Source of the DNA: Plutella xylostella
Lineage: Eukaryota; Arthropoda; Insecta; Lepidoptera; Plutellidae
NCBI RefSeq assembly: GCF_932276165.1
Contig: NC_064005.1
Location: 8,184,001-8,248,000, forward strand
Reading direction: 5' to 3'
DNA: 64,000 nt
The notes beneath the pieces were generated by a model that saw nothing but the letters and a program-made list of their open reading frames with translations, did no database searches and was not told the DNA's origin. Position numbers and translations under genes: made by a program. This document shows positions 34,671 through 46,700 of this stretch, one piece after another; within the stretch, counting starts at the first letter, position 1; each line of letters begins with the position of its first letter.

Positions 34671-34811
34671 CAGGTGTTGCAAAAAAGTGTTTTTTTATTT
34701 TTATAGAACAATTTTTTTTGCGATTTTCCAAAACCAATAGAACAAAAGTTGTTCAAAATGACCCTCTAAGTCACCCGCTTTCGGCTTAACATACCTTTTT
34801 GCAACACCCTG
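34671..34811. mobile_element. Foldback MITE, TA-flanked (TTGCAACA family), copy 2
   Basis: CAGGTGTTGCAAAAAAGTG at the left and TTTTTGCAACACCCTG at the right, with TA outside. The inner CAAAAGTTGTTCAAAATGAC and AAGTCACCCGCTTTCGGC match the copy at 4380-4638. The left inner arm is deleted. Confidence 0.75.
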
Positions 34812-34814
34812 TAT

Positions 34815-35800
34815 CTGCATAAGTATATACGAATGTATGTAAATACCAATACATTATGCTTCATTTACAGCTCTTAGCTGTACACTCGGAATGCACCGGA
34901 TCCGGGCGTGTACCACAAAACGCGATTACCGGAACTTGCCCGCCCGGAACCAAAGTTCGGAGTTCCGGTGTTTTGGTACCTTTAGTTTCGAGCAGTTTAA
35001 TTAGATTTTGCTCGGAAGCTCAGGCCAATGGGCTTGTATTAGGCTGATTTGAAACTACGTCATCAATTTGCGATTGTTTTGCTGAATACGGAGTAATAAT
35101 ATTGTGGCGCTGCAATCGTAAATTAGTTTGACAGTGGATAGATTAGTTGATCCTTTAGGGCCACGAGGTTAGGACAGATATGGCCGTATTTAACCGCTTG
35201 TTTGCAAATCAGATACAATTGAAATTGTATTATGTGTAGGAAGGATCCACACTTAGGAAGCTGACAGTTTAATGGTAAATGTAGGTAATTTTTTTACTAT
35301 TATAAACCTAATTTCCTAGATTGGTATTATGCCATTTACCCTCCAGTCTTAGTGGAGTTCCATGTCTTGCAGTGAATTGTTTAGACACTATGTCTGTGTC
35401 TATGTATGTTTTAAAAACTACCCAAAAAACGCTTATTTACCATTTCTAATTATACAGGTTGTTACAAAACGGCACTTTTACAGTTATACTTTAAAAAAAT
35501 TATTCACAAACAAACACCCAACACACGGGGACGTGTCAATTTGAGTTACCAAGTTTTTTTAAGTGGGTTACAAAGAGTGCAATAAATGCCGCTGGCGGAC
35601 AGCTGAAACATTGCAGTGACAACTCAGCACATATATTCTGTCTCACAAATTGAATCGTCCCAGAACATTTTGAACTGTCGAGCGAGCGGGACAGACTATT
35701 AATTTCATCGGCTATCATCGATCACTGACGCTGGCCAGATGGAGGAGGAATATAAAAGAATTTGAAGTTGTAATGTTGAATTGATATATCCCCCATTACA
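34815..35800. other. No gene seen; unique GC-richer patch at 34870-35050
   Basis: The 34870-35050 patch (TCCGGGCGTGTACC, CCCGGAACCAAAG) is richer in GC than its surroundings and unrelated to any repeat here. It has a 63-residue frame without recognised domain. Candidate conserved non-coding DNA only. Confidence 0.35.
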
Positions 35801-35811
35801 ACTTCAATCCC

Positions 35812-35926
35812 CCTTATATTCATAGAAAAGTTACAGTACGTTTTAGCTGTTGAACGGTTTTGTCCCTCTCTGTCAAAGAACAAATTGTTCTTTAAAACGT
35901 CCTGTAACTTTTCTATGAATAAGGGG
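35812..35926. mobile_element. Foldback MITE (CCCCTTATTCATAG type)
   Basis: The left arm CCCCTTATATTCATAGAAAA plus GTTACAGTACGTTTTA pairs with the right arm AAAACGTCCTGTAACTTTTC plus TATGAATAAGGGG. The spacer holds AACGGTTTTGTCCCTCTCTG. I recall this as a widespread short element in Lepidoptera. No clear target duplication. Confidence 0.7.
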
Positions 35927-35940
35927 TTAGTATTTTACCT

Positions 35941-36096
35941 TTTTTATCTCAGATACTAAATTGATAGATTCTGAACGATTCACCAACAGTCGATTGTCTC
36001 GCCAATAGAACGATACGTCACTTAATAGCGGGACAATCGACTGTTGATGAACGGTTCAGAATCTGCCAATTTATTATCTGAGATTAAAAAAAAGAC
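35941..36096. mobile_element. Foldback MITE with 14-bp flanking repeat
   Basis: The arms ATCTCAGATACTAAATTG / GATTCTGAACGATTC and GGTTCAGAATCTGCC / TTATTATCTGAGAT are inverted, with CAACAGTCGATTGTC in the centre. An unusually long direct repeat TTAGTATTTTACCT lies immediately outside (35927-35940, 36097-36110). A half copy is at 29640-29740. Confidence 0.7.
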
Positions 36097-36119
36097 TTAG
36101 TATTTTACCTAATACAACT

Positions 36120-36765
36120 TCTATTGTTGCTTGAACTCGTGATTTCTTCATTACCTACATAATAAAAGAGTATTTTGTATATATACACGTTATTTATTAA
36201 GCAGCGTCGAGTTATTTTACCAATTTCAAAAGTATCTCGTAAGAACTAGACAGAGGCGAGTCGCTCGTCACTTCCAGGTTCGTAAGTTATTCCTATAAGA
36301 ATTTATTCATATTATTATATAAACATATGCATAGCTTACCTACACACAACAACAAAAAATATTGTATCTCCTAACGGAGAAACTGGAATGTTCCTAAGCA
36401 GCATTTGTTAAATGCAGAAAGGAGACTTACAGTATCACTTAAGTTATTTAATAAAAATAAACATTTGAACACATAAACATATCCGGGCACACCCGGCTGT
36501 GTGCAGAACAAATCGCCTGCACTCAAATGCACCGAGTCACCCGGCTCCGGACGCGAGCCGGGCGACGGACGTCCGGTTCTTATTCCGTCCCTTCCTTATT
36601 TTAACCGGGCGTCCGGGCCAAACGGATGTGCCGACCAACTTATAGTGACATGCATGGTACTGCACTTTTGCTGCACAGAGTACTTAACATTTAATTGTAA
36701 GTGCAATGGACTTTTCATATATGTACTTAACGAGTAGAGAATATTTAAAACCTCAATAAAACTAT
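36120..36765. other. No gene seen; GC-rich unique patch at 36480-36640
   Basis: The patch contains CCGGGCACACCCGGCTG and GCGAGCCGGGCGACGGACG, far more GC-rich than its surroundings. Both strands have short open frames of 62-78 residues without recognised domains. Confidence 0.35.
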
Positions 36766-36771
36766 GTATAA

Positions 36772-36935
36772 CACTCACGGGCAACGAAAAAGTTCAAGTG
36801 ACGATAGCACCAAATTACTCCTAAAGAAACGGAAAAGATTAGCTTAATGACGCCGTCTGAAATATTGAGGTACAGCGCATCAGAATATTACCTACTAAAA
36901 ACATAAATATTTTGATTACATTATATTGGTTTTTG
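36772..36935 (+). mobile_element. CACTCAC MITE, 3'-truncated
   Basis: It starts ACACTCACGGGCAACG and keeps TTACTCCTAAAGAAACGG, AATGACGCCGTCTGAAATAT and CTACTAAAAACATAAATA, then ends without the right terminal repeat. Confidence 0.65.
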
Positions 36936-37330
36936 TACAGTAGTTTTTATTTATTAATAGTGTTATAGCTAGTTGCGATGATTACTCTCAACTCTTCCTA
37001 CTCTTGACTAGAATGCAATGCAACTGTGTAAAGTGCTAGACGATTCCTTCTTTGAGATACAAAGGTTCTATCTCATTCTGCAGGCTGAATTGGTGTGGAT
37101 GTAAAACATTCATTTAAAATAATATAGGTATTAAGGTTATCGTTGAAAAATAATATATTAGCGTTACCGCCAGTTTCAATACTATAACGCGTTATGGTGT
37201 AAAACATAAAATGTTGGGTCGTAGTAGAAACAGTATGCTACGAAATTCGTAGCAAATTAGTGCTACGGGCTACGGCGTAGCAATATGTGACTACGACGGC
37301 GTAGCAGAACAAAATTGATAATAAAAACAA

Positions 37331-37573
37331 ACACTCACACCTTGTACTAATGTACTCCCTTGCGGGGTAGGCAGAGGTGCATTGCTGCGACCACTTTTCG
37401 TTAGTGACGTCAGTGTTATGTAATAGGGGGCGGACCTATTGCCATTTTACGGGCACATCCAAGACCCGAGAACAAATATGTGTGTTTAAACAAATATCTG
37501 CCCCAGCCGGGAATCAAACCCGGGGCCTTCGGCTCAGTAGACAGGGTCACTAACCACTACGTCATTCGGTCGA
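37331..37573 (-). mobile_element. tRNA-derived SINE, GACGACCGAATGG family
   Basis: Same head and body as 8737-8992, with small deletions (the GTTATGTTAGTCCC segment is altered). T-rich tail on the minus strand. Confidence 0.8.
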
Positions 37574-37579
37574 CAAAAT

Positions 37580-39600
37580 TGATGTTATTTTTATTAATCA
37601 TATTATTTTAGAGGTTTAACTAAACAACAAATTAATATTATTACCGCGGTACCGTTTAGATGTCCGGATATGCCATTCAACTACTTGTATTCTCCCAGAT
37701 TGGCGTCTTTGAAAGCTTCTGGCACGACGGTAGACAGGAAAACCTATAAAATGGCAAAGTAGAACCTATTACTGGGTTTACAGCCTATCTTTGCCTTTTT
37801 GTGGCCTCCACGTATTTACTTCCACATTAAGGACCGGGGGCAGTGAACTTTGATACGTTTGGAGTGCTCTACTTTTTGTTTCGTACTTAAAGACGAGCTA
37901 AGGATGTTTATATACGTAATTGAAATTGTGTAATTCAAACTATACAATGGACAGTAGGGACGATAAATATTATTATTCATAGCGTGTTGGTAAATTGATG
38001 TTATTTCATATTTGTTAGGCAAATATGTATGTGCTTTCCACGTGATGCTGTTATTGACTATTCACATCTACCTACTTATAAAATTTAGCAGACTGGTCCC
38101 TGGAATATCGTTTATTGTAATTGTGGTGAAAAGATTAGCCAGTCTGATAAGTTGTCAGTTGTGACTGCTCAGGGTGCGCTGAACGTACCTACCTGTATAA
38201 ACTACCATACCACCACCGACACATTAGCAATTAACAATCCATAAGCAGCGTCGCTCAACTGTCTAACATAAATCAGATCCATACAAGTTTCATCAGATTT
38301 GACAAGTGAGTGACTCTGTCACTGTTAGGTCACTCGGAGGGACCCCTTCTGTGCACCACAGTAAATAGAACATGGTAAGGCTCATTGATTACAAGAAACT
38401 GCGGCTAAATAGTCGGATATACATCAAGTTGTCACGTAATTACTGTAGGTACGTGTATTTGTGCATATAACTACGCTGCAATCTGCGCATAAATTAACAT
38501 ATAATTATATGTTGTTAGTTCTTGTGCTATGTAAATTATAGATACATTCTACATATTCTGTTCTTTTTTGGGTGTTAGGGCCAACGTGGGGCCAACACAT
38601 GATTAATAATAATAATAATAAGTGGGGACATCTAGCACACAGCCACCCAACCCAAACAAAAATATTTTTGGAGCTTATAATGCTCAAATCTAAATCTTAA
38701 AACGATTTTCGAAATAAGGCATATTTTTTTTGGAATATTGTCCATGGTAAAGTCTTTGGGTACCTGTCACTGGATTTGAACCCACATCTCTTTTCGTGTC
38801 AGTGTTTGCAACGGGTTGAAACGGTCGGAGAGATTATCGATTTCCACAAAACTTAACATGCATTATTATGTCTTTCCTCTTTTTGGTCGTATGTTATAAT
38901 ATAATTTAATAAGTATGGTGTTTTTATTTTACAATATTTGTGAATTTTTGGTGTGCAATCAGTAGCATTTAACAGATGGGCTGATTTATATCTTTATTAT
39001 GTTATTTGAATATATTGGCAGTGCTTTTATATTTTTTTACTTTAAGAGCTACGATGCACAAAATCACAGACACAAGTCAATGCCGTCAAACGTACAGCAC
39101 TCCAGTTTTTCGGTTAAGGATGAAAAATGTGCAGCCTTTAATTATACGCTCCGTAAAAAGTTTTTCAACAAATGAGAATCTTCAAGATGGTAGAAAGAAG
39201 AAAAGTTTCTTCTTACAGCCCTCTTCATTCCGTTTAACATGCGAATGTAACCCTTATTCTTAGAGCAACAAGGTGCACGGATTGTGCGTGGAGATTAGAG
39301 CAGTTTGCAAGTTGGTAACAATCTGAGTATAAAAATTACTTTCAACTGTTTACTTGGAAACTCGATAGATATTGCGCAGTTACAGATAACGAGATCTTAT
39401 GGGCTTTTCTAGATTCTTACTTTGTCTTTCGAGTAGAAAAGCTACCATACTTCCTGTTATATTTAATTGTATCAAAATCAAGTCTTAAGTAGGTATACGT
39501 GTTTTAATATAAAATTTTCCACGAATGTGTCTGTGAGTTTATCTGTGAAATCACGTTAACGTTATCTATGTTTTCTTCTAAACACCGGTTAAAATTTGGT
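37580..39600. other. No gene seen
   Basis: AT-rich with a SINE-like scrap near 38625-38830 (GTGGGGACATCTAGCACACA, then a weak GGATTTGAACCC). The 85-residue plus frame at 39006-39263 has no recognised domain; its first 20 residues look hydrophobic, but no splice donor in the needed phase is convincing. Confidence 0.35.
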
Positions 39601-39605
39601 TAAAA

Positions 39606-39790
39606 TACACTCGCGAGCAATGAAAAAGCTCCATTTATGTCGACTCTAAAAGGCCAAAATTTTTTATGACATTAAATTTAAAATTTGTTTATGATATTTA
39701 GTTTTTGTTTTGTAATAATCTAAAGCGCTGTTAAATGTGCTTCAACATTGCAGGCGGCGTCATTGAGTTAGCCTTTTCCGTTTGGTCACC
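39606..39790. repeat. Rearranged CACTCAC MITE pieces
   Basis: A left end in plus orientation (CACTCGCGAGCAATGAAAAA, 39608-39627) is followed by the internal part of the same family in reverse (GCTGTTAAATGTGCTTCAAC, then AACGGAAAAGG complement near 39775). This shows an internal inversion or two truncated copies. Confidence 0.6.
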
Positions 39791-39845
39791 GCTCCTATGA
39801 ACGTAACGTAAAAAATTGCCTCTTTTTCTTCTGTCAACCTGTATA

Positions 39846-40080
39846 AGGGTGCTAACATAGAGAGGCGTTGGGGAGCTTGCGTTAGGGTGCTTACATAGAG
39901 AAACGGGTTCCCTGTATCTACCTGTACCGGTAACCTGATTATGCGAAAGCGCTCATTCATTCAAGCATTTCCTGGATATTTAAATGTCATGAGCGCTTTT
40001 ACATAATCAGGTTACCGGTACAGGGAACCCGTTTCTCTATGTAAGCACCCTAACGCAAGCTCCCCAACGCCTTCGCGCCA
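39846..40080. repeat. Long-arm foldback upstream of the exon-copy cluster
   Basis: The left arm (GGAGCTTGCGTTAGGGTGCT, ACATAGAGAAACGGGTTCCC, ACCGGTAACCTGATTATG) and the right arm are inverted copies about 90 bp long, with a short insertion in the left arm. The right arm ends only about 150 bp before the first exon-like copy. Confidence 0.8.
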
Positions 40081-40230
40081 GGCGTTCACGTGTACTGGTT
40101 GACAGAAGAAAAAGAGCCAATCCCTTTGCGTTACGGTCATATTATGTGTGGTGACGTAATTTGGTGATTTTCTCTCAACTCCTGCATAACCGTAACCAAT
40201 AAATAACAAGTGTCATTCTCTCGCCCACAA

Positions 40231-40600
40231 TGCCGACGACGCAGGTAGTGGCGCTGGCGGGCGAGCCGGCGTACCTACCTACTAATAATAACCCTCTCTC
40301 TTTCTCGCCCACAGTCAATAACATCTCTCTCTCTCTCTCGCCCACAGTGCCGACGACGCAGGTGGCGGCTGTAGCGGGCGAGCCGGCGTATTTCCCAATC
40401 AATAACCATCTCTTTCTCGCGCCCATAGTCTCTAAGCCCTCTTTTTCTCTCTCTCGCTCACATTCTCTAACCACTCTCTCTCTCTCTCACCCACAGTCAA
40501 TAACACTCTCTCTCTCTCTCTGGCCCGCAGTGCCGACGACGCAAGTGGTGGCGGTGGCGGGCGAGCCGGCGTACCTACCTCTCTCTCTCGCTTGCAGTTA
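40231..40600 (+). repeat. Three partial copies of the first visible Ig exon
   Basis: Copies of the exon's first 40-45 bases start at 40231, 40348 and 40531, before the complete exon at 40663. Each keeps CCGACGACGCA, GGCGGGCGAGCCGGCGTA-like sequence and a CT-rich tract ending in a splice-acceptor-like sequence. The first has CACAA instead of CACAG; the second and third have intact AG. The intervals (117, 183, 132) are all multiples of three. The three copies lie in one open frame of 123 codons that ends at a TAA just before the real exon. None contains the Cys and Trp of the Ig fold. Confidence 0.85.
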
Positions 40601-40662
40601 ATAACACATCTCTCTCTCTCGCGCCCACAGTCAATAACACCTCTCTCTCTCTCTCTTCACAG

Positions 40663-40795
40663 TGCCGACGACGCAGGTGGTGGCGGTGGCGGGCGAGCCG
40701 GCGTACCTGCCGTGCGACATCGCCACGCAGGAGGAGGACGACGCCGTGCTGCTGGTGCTCTGGTACAAGGAGGACCTGGGCACGCCCATCTATAG
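40663..40795 (+). CDS. Sidestep-like gene, exon A: first half of Ig1
   Basis: Acceptor CTCTCTTCACAG ends at 40662 and donor TATAG|GTAAT starts at 40796. The exon enters one base into a codon and leaves two bases (AG) of a serine codon. It encodes VPTTQVVAVAGEPAYLPC, the CDI strand and LVLWYKEDLGTPIY: the first conserved Cys and the Trp of Ig1. It is very GC-rich against an AT-rich background. Three degenerate copies of its 5' third sit upstream. Confidence 0.85.
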
Positions 40796-43700
40796 GTAAT
40801 GTGAGATTTGCTATACGGCTTACCAGATTTTCGCTGAGTTTTAGAAAATAATGTTAAGCTAATGTCGGAAATCGGCATTAAATATACTCTTTCTGTCCGT
40901 ATACTGCCTAAGCAGGCAGCAATAGATTTAAGGTCGAAATTAGCTCAAAGTCCTTTCTGCGACTCAGCATTTACTGTATGATAAATTTATGACTATGAGC
41001 CGTGGTGAAGTACGGGAAAGAGCTTGGACTCTCAATCGAGAAGCCAAATCCTGGCTAGGATTCTTAGAAAATAATGGATTCAAGTACAACTATAGCAAAA
41101 AGGCCGTGAAGGTAAACTTCGTAAGGAAACCTGCAAATGTTGAGAACCCACCAACACGCAGTGAGCCAGAGCTAAATGGTTCAAGCTTAAAAATAGCATA
41201 GATTACTAGTGGAATAGTTCAGGGGATCCGCCGGAGGATACATTTTGTATCATATGATTTATAAGTGTCACGAAACCTATTCTAAACTACAATAAGTACT
41301 TATGTACCCATCTATATGCTGTTTGTTAAAAGAGCTAGAAGAAATGTTTAGTACCCACAAATTGGCTTATAAAACTACAAATGACCACTTAAAACTCAGA
41401 ACCAAACCGAACCGATCAGACGCATTTTATCCCCGATAAAAAGAAAAAGTGATCCCAATATAGCTCGAACAAACTTGTGCAAAATAAAGCCAATTTCCAC
41501 CAACAATATTAAGAAGTTTGAAGTTGTTATAATACGGGATTCGGCGCCAGAGGTGTAATTGTTAAGAGCTATCGAAAGACAGTTCCTAGATCTTGTCCAT
41601 TGAACACCACTTCAAGAGAATGGAAGTTAGTCGTTGGGGAAGTCCCATCTTTGTGCAATTCACGGTAGGGTGTGGCTTTGTGCGACTAATAGGTCATAGG
41701 TCAATACAGCTTTGAGAGTTATAATGTAGGTGTTTATGTAAAAAGCTTTGTCTTGATAAAAACGTATTATTATTTTCTGCGTCTAATAAAAGAGTTTTTT
41801 TTATGAATTCCTGCATTACTGTATCATGCGCTAGTTTTCAGAATTGTTTTTTTTTACTACTAGCAATAAATTTACGAACTTCCATGGCATTTATAAACTA
41901 TTTTACTGCAAATTAACCAAAAATCTTTAATTAAATCTAAAATACCTTATCTAAATCAATCAATAATAATTATTAATATGACATATCCTTTTAGATGTTA
42001 ATTAAATTCCGTCCATAGAGACGGTAATCAGGGCGCCCTTGATGTGGTGGAGATTAATTACGAAAGGATATTGCGGAAACGTAAATTGTGATTAGCTTGT
42101 CAACGTGAATGAATCCTGTCCTACTGATATCACTATCACTACATAGTATAAAACAAAGTAGCTTTCTATGTCCCTTTGTATGCTTAAATATTAAAAACTA
42201 CGCAACGGATTCTGATGCGGTTTTTTTAACAGATAGGTAGTGTGATTCAATAGAAATGTTTAATAATAAATGTATAATATCATCACAGTTTTTCTGTAGT
42301 GTATTTAGCTTCAGCCGTTATAAATATGAGTAGACTAGGATATAGGATTCATTAAGTCCAAGATAGAATGTTTGTTGTTGTCTCTGGCAAATTATCTAGG
42401 AATGTTGTTTTTTTTATTTAAAACATTTATTTCTCTAAAACTTATTCTATTACAAGAAATATAAATATTCTGCCAAACTGTTATAACAGTTTAGTGGGCA
42501 GACCATGCTCTCATACTTAAATATAGGTAGGTACTTAGGATAGTGACAAACATTAAACTAACATAATAAAAATTTTAACAAAATGGTGGGTACATAATAA
42601 AAACTAGTTCGCTAGCGCGGCGAATACGGCCCGAGACCGGTCGCACTCGCGCGCACAACTTGATGTACGTTTGGTCGGCAGGACCATCATGAGTTTACTA
42701 TTATTTAACAAGTAGTAGGTATTTACATAGTAGTAGTAACTAGTATTATATAGTATCTAATTTACAAATACGAACTTAAATAATAATTTCGTTGCTTAAC
42801 AAATAGTCTTTAATCATATTTCTTAATGCTATCTTTGGACCGTGGAAATGTGTTATATCTTTTGGGATACAATTAAAAATCTTCGGAATAATCCACTCTT
42901 TTGTTCTTTTCCCATAAAAGTTTGATACCTTGGGAACAACAAAGTGACCTAAAGCATTTTTCCTAGTATTGTATTTATTTATGGCTTTTATTTTATACTC
43001 ATCGTTGCAATGCTCATTTACTGCTAGTAACATTAAACATTTTTTATCTATTGGTAGTAGACTACTCTTTTCAAGTATTTTGCTATAATCTTTATCTAAT
43101 TGTTTTTTTATTTTTTTGTTTTCAATTACCTTTATACAATGATTTCAAAAGGAAGGATAGGCCCTTCAGAACATTTTACTCAAACCTTCTTCATACAAGC
43201 AAAATAACTGTTATCTGTCATAATTTGTTTGAACTATGTCAGTGCCGAGCAACTATCTTGACGACGTAACCTTGTACGTGCGGTGCGTTAATAATTTACC
43301 ATCCCGGACATTGTTTTATTATTTGCAGGCGCCATATCAATAATTTAAGACAAATCCAACTACTAAAATTAAAACTGTTTTGGGCTGTAGACCTGTAGAG
43401 CGTCCCGTACAAATGGACTAAAAAACACGCTCCAAAACGTAAGTGTGTGCAACAAGAAAATGTTCTCGGAGCATAGTCAACAAAAAATGACGTCCGCACA
43501 AGGTTACAGCGCGCGGCCATTGTAGACTTTGGTAGTAAAATAATTATCACTTTATAATGTGTTTATTACTTAATTTAATGGTAATTACCGATGATACGAT
43601 ATTCGATGTTTCTTTTTGACCTTCGTATAATGGTTTTTGCAGCCTTTCACAACACAACTACATATTTATCACAAGATTCACAAGACCATCTCTCGGCCAC

Positions 43701-46700
43701 AGACAACTGTCGACTGAGGAGCGTTGGCCCTAAAATTACGATTTTAGGGCCAACGCGCGGGTGCCATTTTTTTGAGTGGGAGGCCTTGTCCTTACGCTAG
43801 TAATATATATGTCAATCAATGATTTCAAAAGGAAGGATAGGCCCTTCAGAACATTTTACTAAAACCTTCTTCATACAAGCAAAATAACTGTTATCTGTCA
43901 TAATTTGTTTGAACTATGTCAATGCCTAGCAACTATCTTAACGACGTAACCTTGTACGTGCGTTAATAATTTACCATCCCGGACATTTTATTTATTTTTA
44001 TTTATTTATTTCACCAAAAACATACGTACAAATTATATTGAGCACTGTTTTCCGAACTAGATATAAATCTGTAAGTATTTCAGAAGACAGTTCTCTTCCC
44101 GATTAGGGCCTTACTGGTAAATAAACAAAAATAGAACACAAAATCAAATAATAATTTAAATTAATTTTATAACCAGTGTGTAGGTGTCTGTGCGCGCGTG
44201 TGTGTGTGTGTATGTGTGTGTGTGTGTGTAGGTGTGTGTGTGTGTGTGTTTTCTGAAGATTTTTTTTTGTGTAAAACATAATAGACTAGGCAGAAAACAT
44301 AAAAACATTAAAGAAAACAGAAAAGAAAACATAAAAACATTGTTTTATTATTTGCAGGCGCCATATCAATAATTTAAGACAAATCCAACTACTAAAATTA
44401 AAACTGTTTTGGGCTGTAGACCTGTAGAGCGTCCCGTACAAATGGACTAAAAATCACGCTCTAAAACGTAAGTGTGTGCAACAAGAAAATGATCTCGGAG
44501 GATAGTCAACAAAAAATTACGTCCGCACAAGGTTACAGCGCGCGGCTATTGTAGACTTTGGTAGTAAAATAATTATCACTTTATAATGTGTTTATTACTT
44601 AATTTAATGGTAATTACCGATGATACGATATTCGATGTTTCTTTTTGACCTTCGTATAATGGTTTTTGCAGCCTTTCACAACACAACTACATATTTATCA
44701 CAAGATTCACAAGACCATCTCTCGGCCACAGACAACTGTCGACTGAGGAGCGTTGGCCCTAAAATTACGATTTTAGGGCCAACGCGCGGGTGCCATTTTT
44801 TGAGTGGGAGGCCCTGTCCTTACGCTAGTAATATATATGTCAATGCCTTTATAAATCTAATTTGCAATTCTTTTATTTTATTTATGTCCGTTTTAAAAGT
44901 AAGCCCGTAGCATTCTAGCCCGTAAGACAATATTGACTCCACAAGACTGTTGTACAACATATACATTGTAGATGTAGGTGTACAATAACTTAAACTTTTA
45001 AATTTGCTAAGTAGTACTTTTAGTTTATCACAAATACTAATAATATGATATTTCCAACAGAACCTATTATCCACAACCAGTCCTAAGTATCTGAATTTCA
45101 CCACATTTTCTATTTCCAAACAAGAACAGGATAACATATTCGAATGTAAACATTCATAGGAATGACCTTTTATTTTTATTTCAGTTACATCTTGTTTCCG
45201 GTAACTAGATTTTATAAGTAATAGCTTTGTTTTTTCTGTGTTCAATATAATTCCGTTGTCATGAGCCCATTTAGTCACATTATCGAAATCGTCTTGCAAG
45301 TGTTTTTCAATACTAATAGCATCTTTACCAGCATACATAAGGCATGTATCATCTGCGAACATGTATTTTTTGCATTCTTTTATGACTGATATCATGCTGT
45401 TTACATGTAATATGTAGCAGACCGGACCAGTTACCGATCCCTGAGCTACTCCGTATTTACAATGTCTATTAGTGCTCTTAAATTCTCCAACTTTAACGGT
45501 TAAGGACCTATTTTTAAGGTAATCAGCAAACCACCCTAGTAAAGGGCCACGGATACCGCTTTCGTTAAGGGTTCCGTAGAAATTTAGTTTTATTTTCGTA
45601 CGCTCAGATTTAATCGATTGTATCTGGAGTCATAATACATGATTTTCTTTTTTAGGCCCTAGGCCCTAGACTTCTAAAAATAGGATAGCAAATGATGGAG
45701 TCCAAATTTTTAAAGTTACTGTCGTACATTACAGTAAAAAACGTTACGATTACCTCTCTTTGAAGGCGTAAGAAAGGAAGACCAAGAAAGTAGTGGCTTG
45801 ATTGTGTGAAAGAAAATATGAGAGAGTGTGGAGTGAATGAGGATATGACAGAGGATAGAGTAAAACGGCGTGATATGACGCACACAACCGACCCTAAATA
45901 AGGAAAAGACTAGGAAGAAGAAGGAAACCTGAATTTTGTACTCAACCTCCCTACATTTTCTTTTATATTTTCCAAACTAAATAAAACCTTTAACCCCTCC
46001 AGCGTCGACGCGCGCGAGCGAGACTTCGGCGTGGCGGAGCGGTGGTCCGACGAGAGCGTGTTCGCGTCCCGAGCCTACTTCCTGCCGGAGCGGAGGCCGG
46101 CCGAGCTGGGCGTGGACCGGGTCCGGGCCTCCGACCAGGGCCTCTACCGCTGCCGGGTCGACTTCAAGCAGGCGCAGACACGGAACTCGAGGGTTAATCT
46201 TACTGTTATCGGTGAGTTAGTTTTGAGTATTTCATGTGCATTTTTGAGGGTTTCTTTTTCCCAGCCTTTACATAAACACTGTTTTTACAACTTCCAATCC
46301 AATGTTGTTCTTGCCACGTAGGACGGGCCATAAAATGCCCACTCATTAAAACATATTTAAAATTCGCACTCTCGCCACCATGCGATGTGAATGTGAGTGA
46401 GCGACGTTTTTTTTTTTTATCATGCCTTGTCATATATTCGTCTTGCAACGCGTCCAGAATTCACCCACACACAGCTTACAACAGCAACTTTACAGCCTGT
46501 ATGTACATACATAATAAATAATTTGAGAAATAAATCCCCAAAACGACATAACCGTTTGTAAAAAATTACCGTTGTTATTTTTTACCAATAATCCCCGCCA
46601 CTCAATCACCACACTCACCATGTCCATCAGATTAACCGTTTTAGTCAGGGGTTGTTAATGTTGTCGTACAGATTTGAGAGCTTCCCCCTATAAGCCTTTT

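Larger units (their letters stand above)
42405..45620 (-). mobile_element. Jockey/CR1-group LINE, 5'-truncated, split by hAT-like pair
   Basis: Removing 43137-44845 joins two minus-strand segments of one LINE. From 45620 leftward it encodes reverse-transcriptase motifs AQGSVTGPVCYILHVN and KYMFADDTCLMYAGKD, then NTEKTKLLLI and VKFRYLGLVVD. Past the interruption it encodes the C-terminus through KNALGHFVVPKVSNFYGKR to a stop at 42776. A 3' region with T-rich plus-strand sequence extends to about 42405. The 5' end is cut inside the reverse-transcriptase domain, so the copy is dead, but the frame is well preserved, suggesting a fairly recent insertion. Confidence 0.8.

Noticed and set aside
40175..40474. 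99-residue minus-strand frame rich in Glu and Arg
   Set aside because: It is the complement of the CT-rich tracts and exon A fragments.
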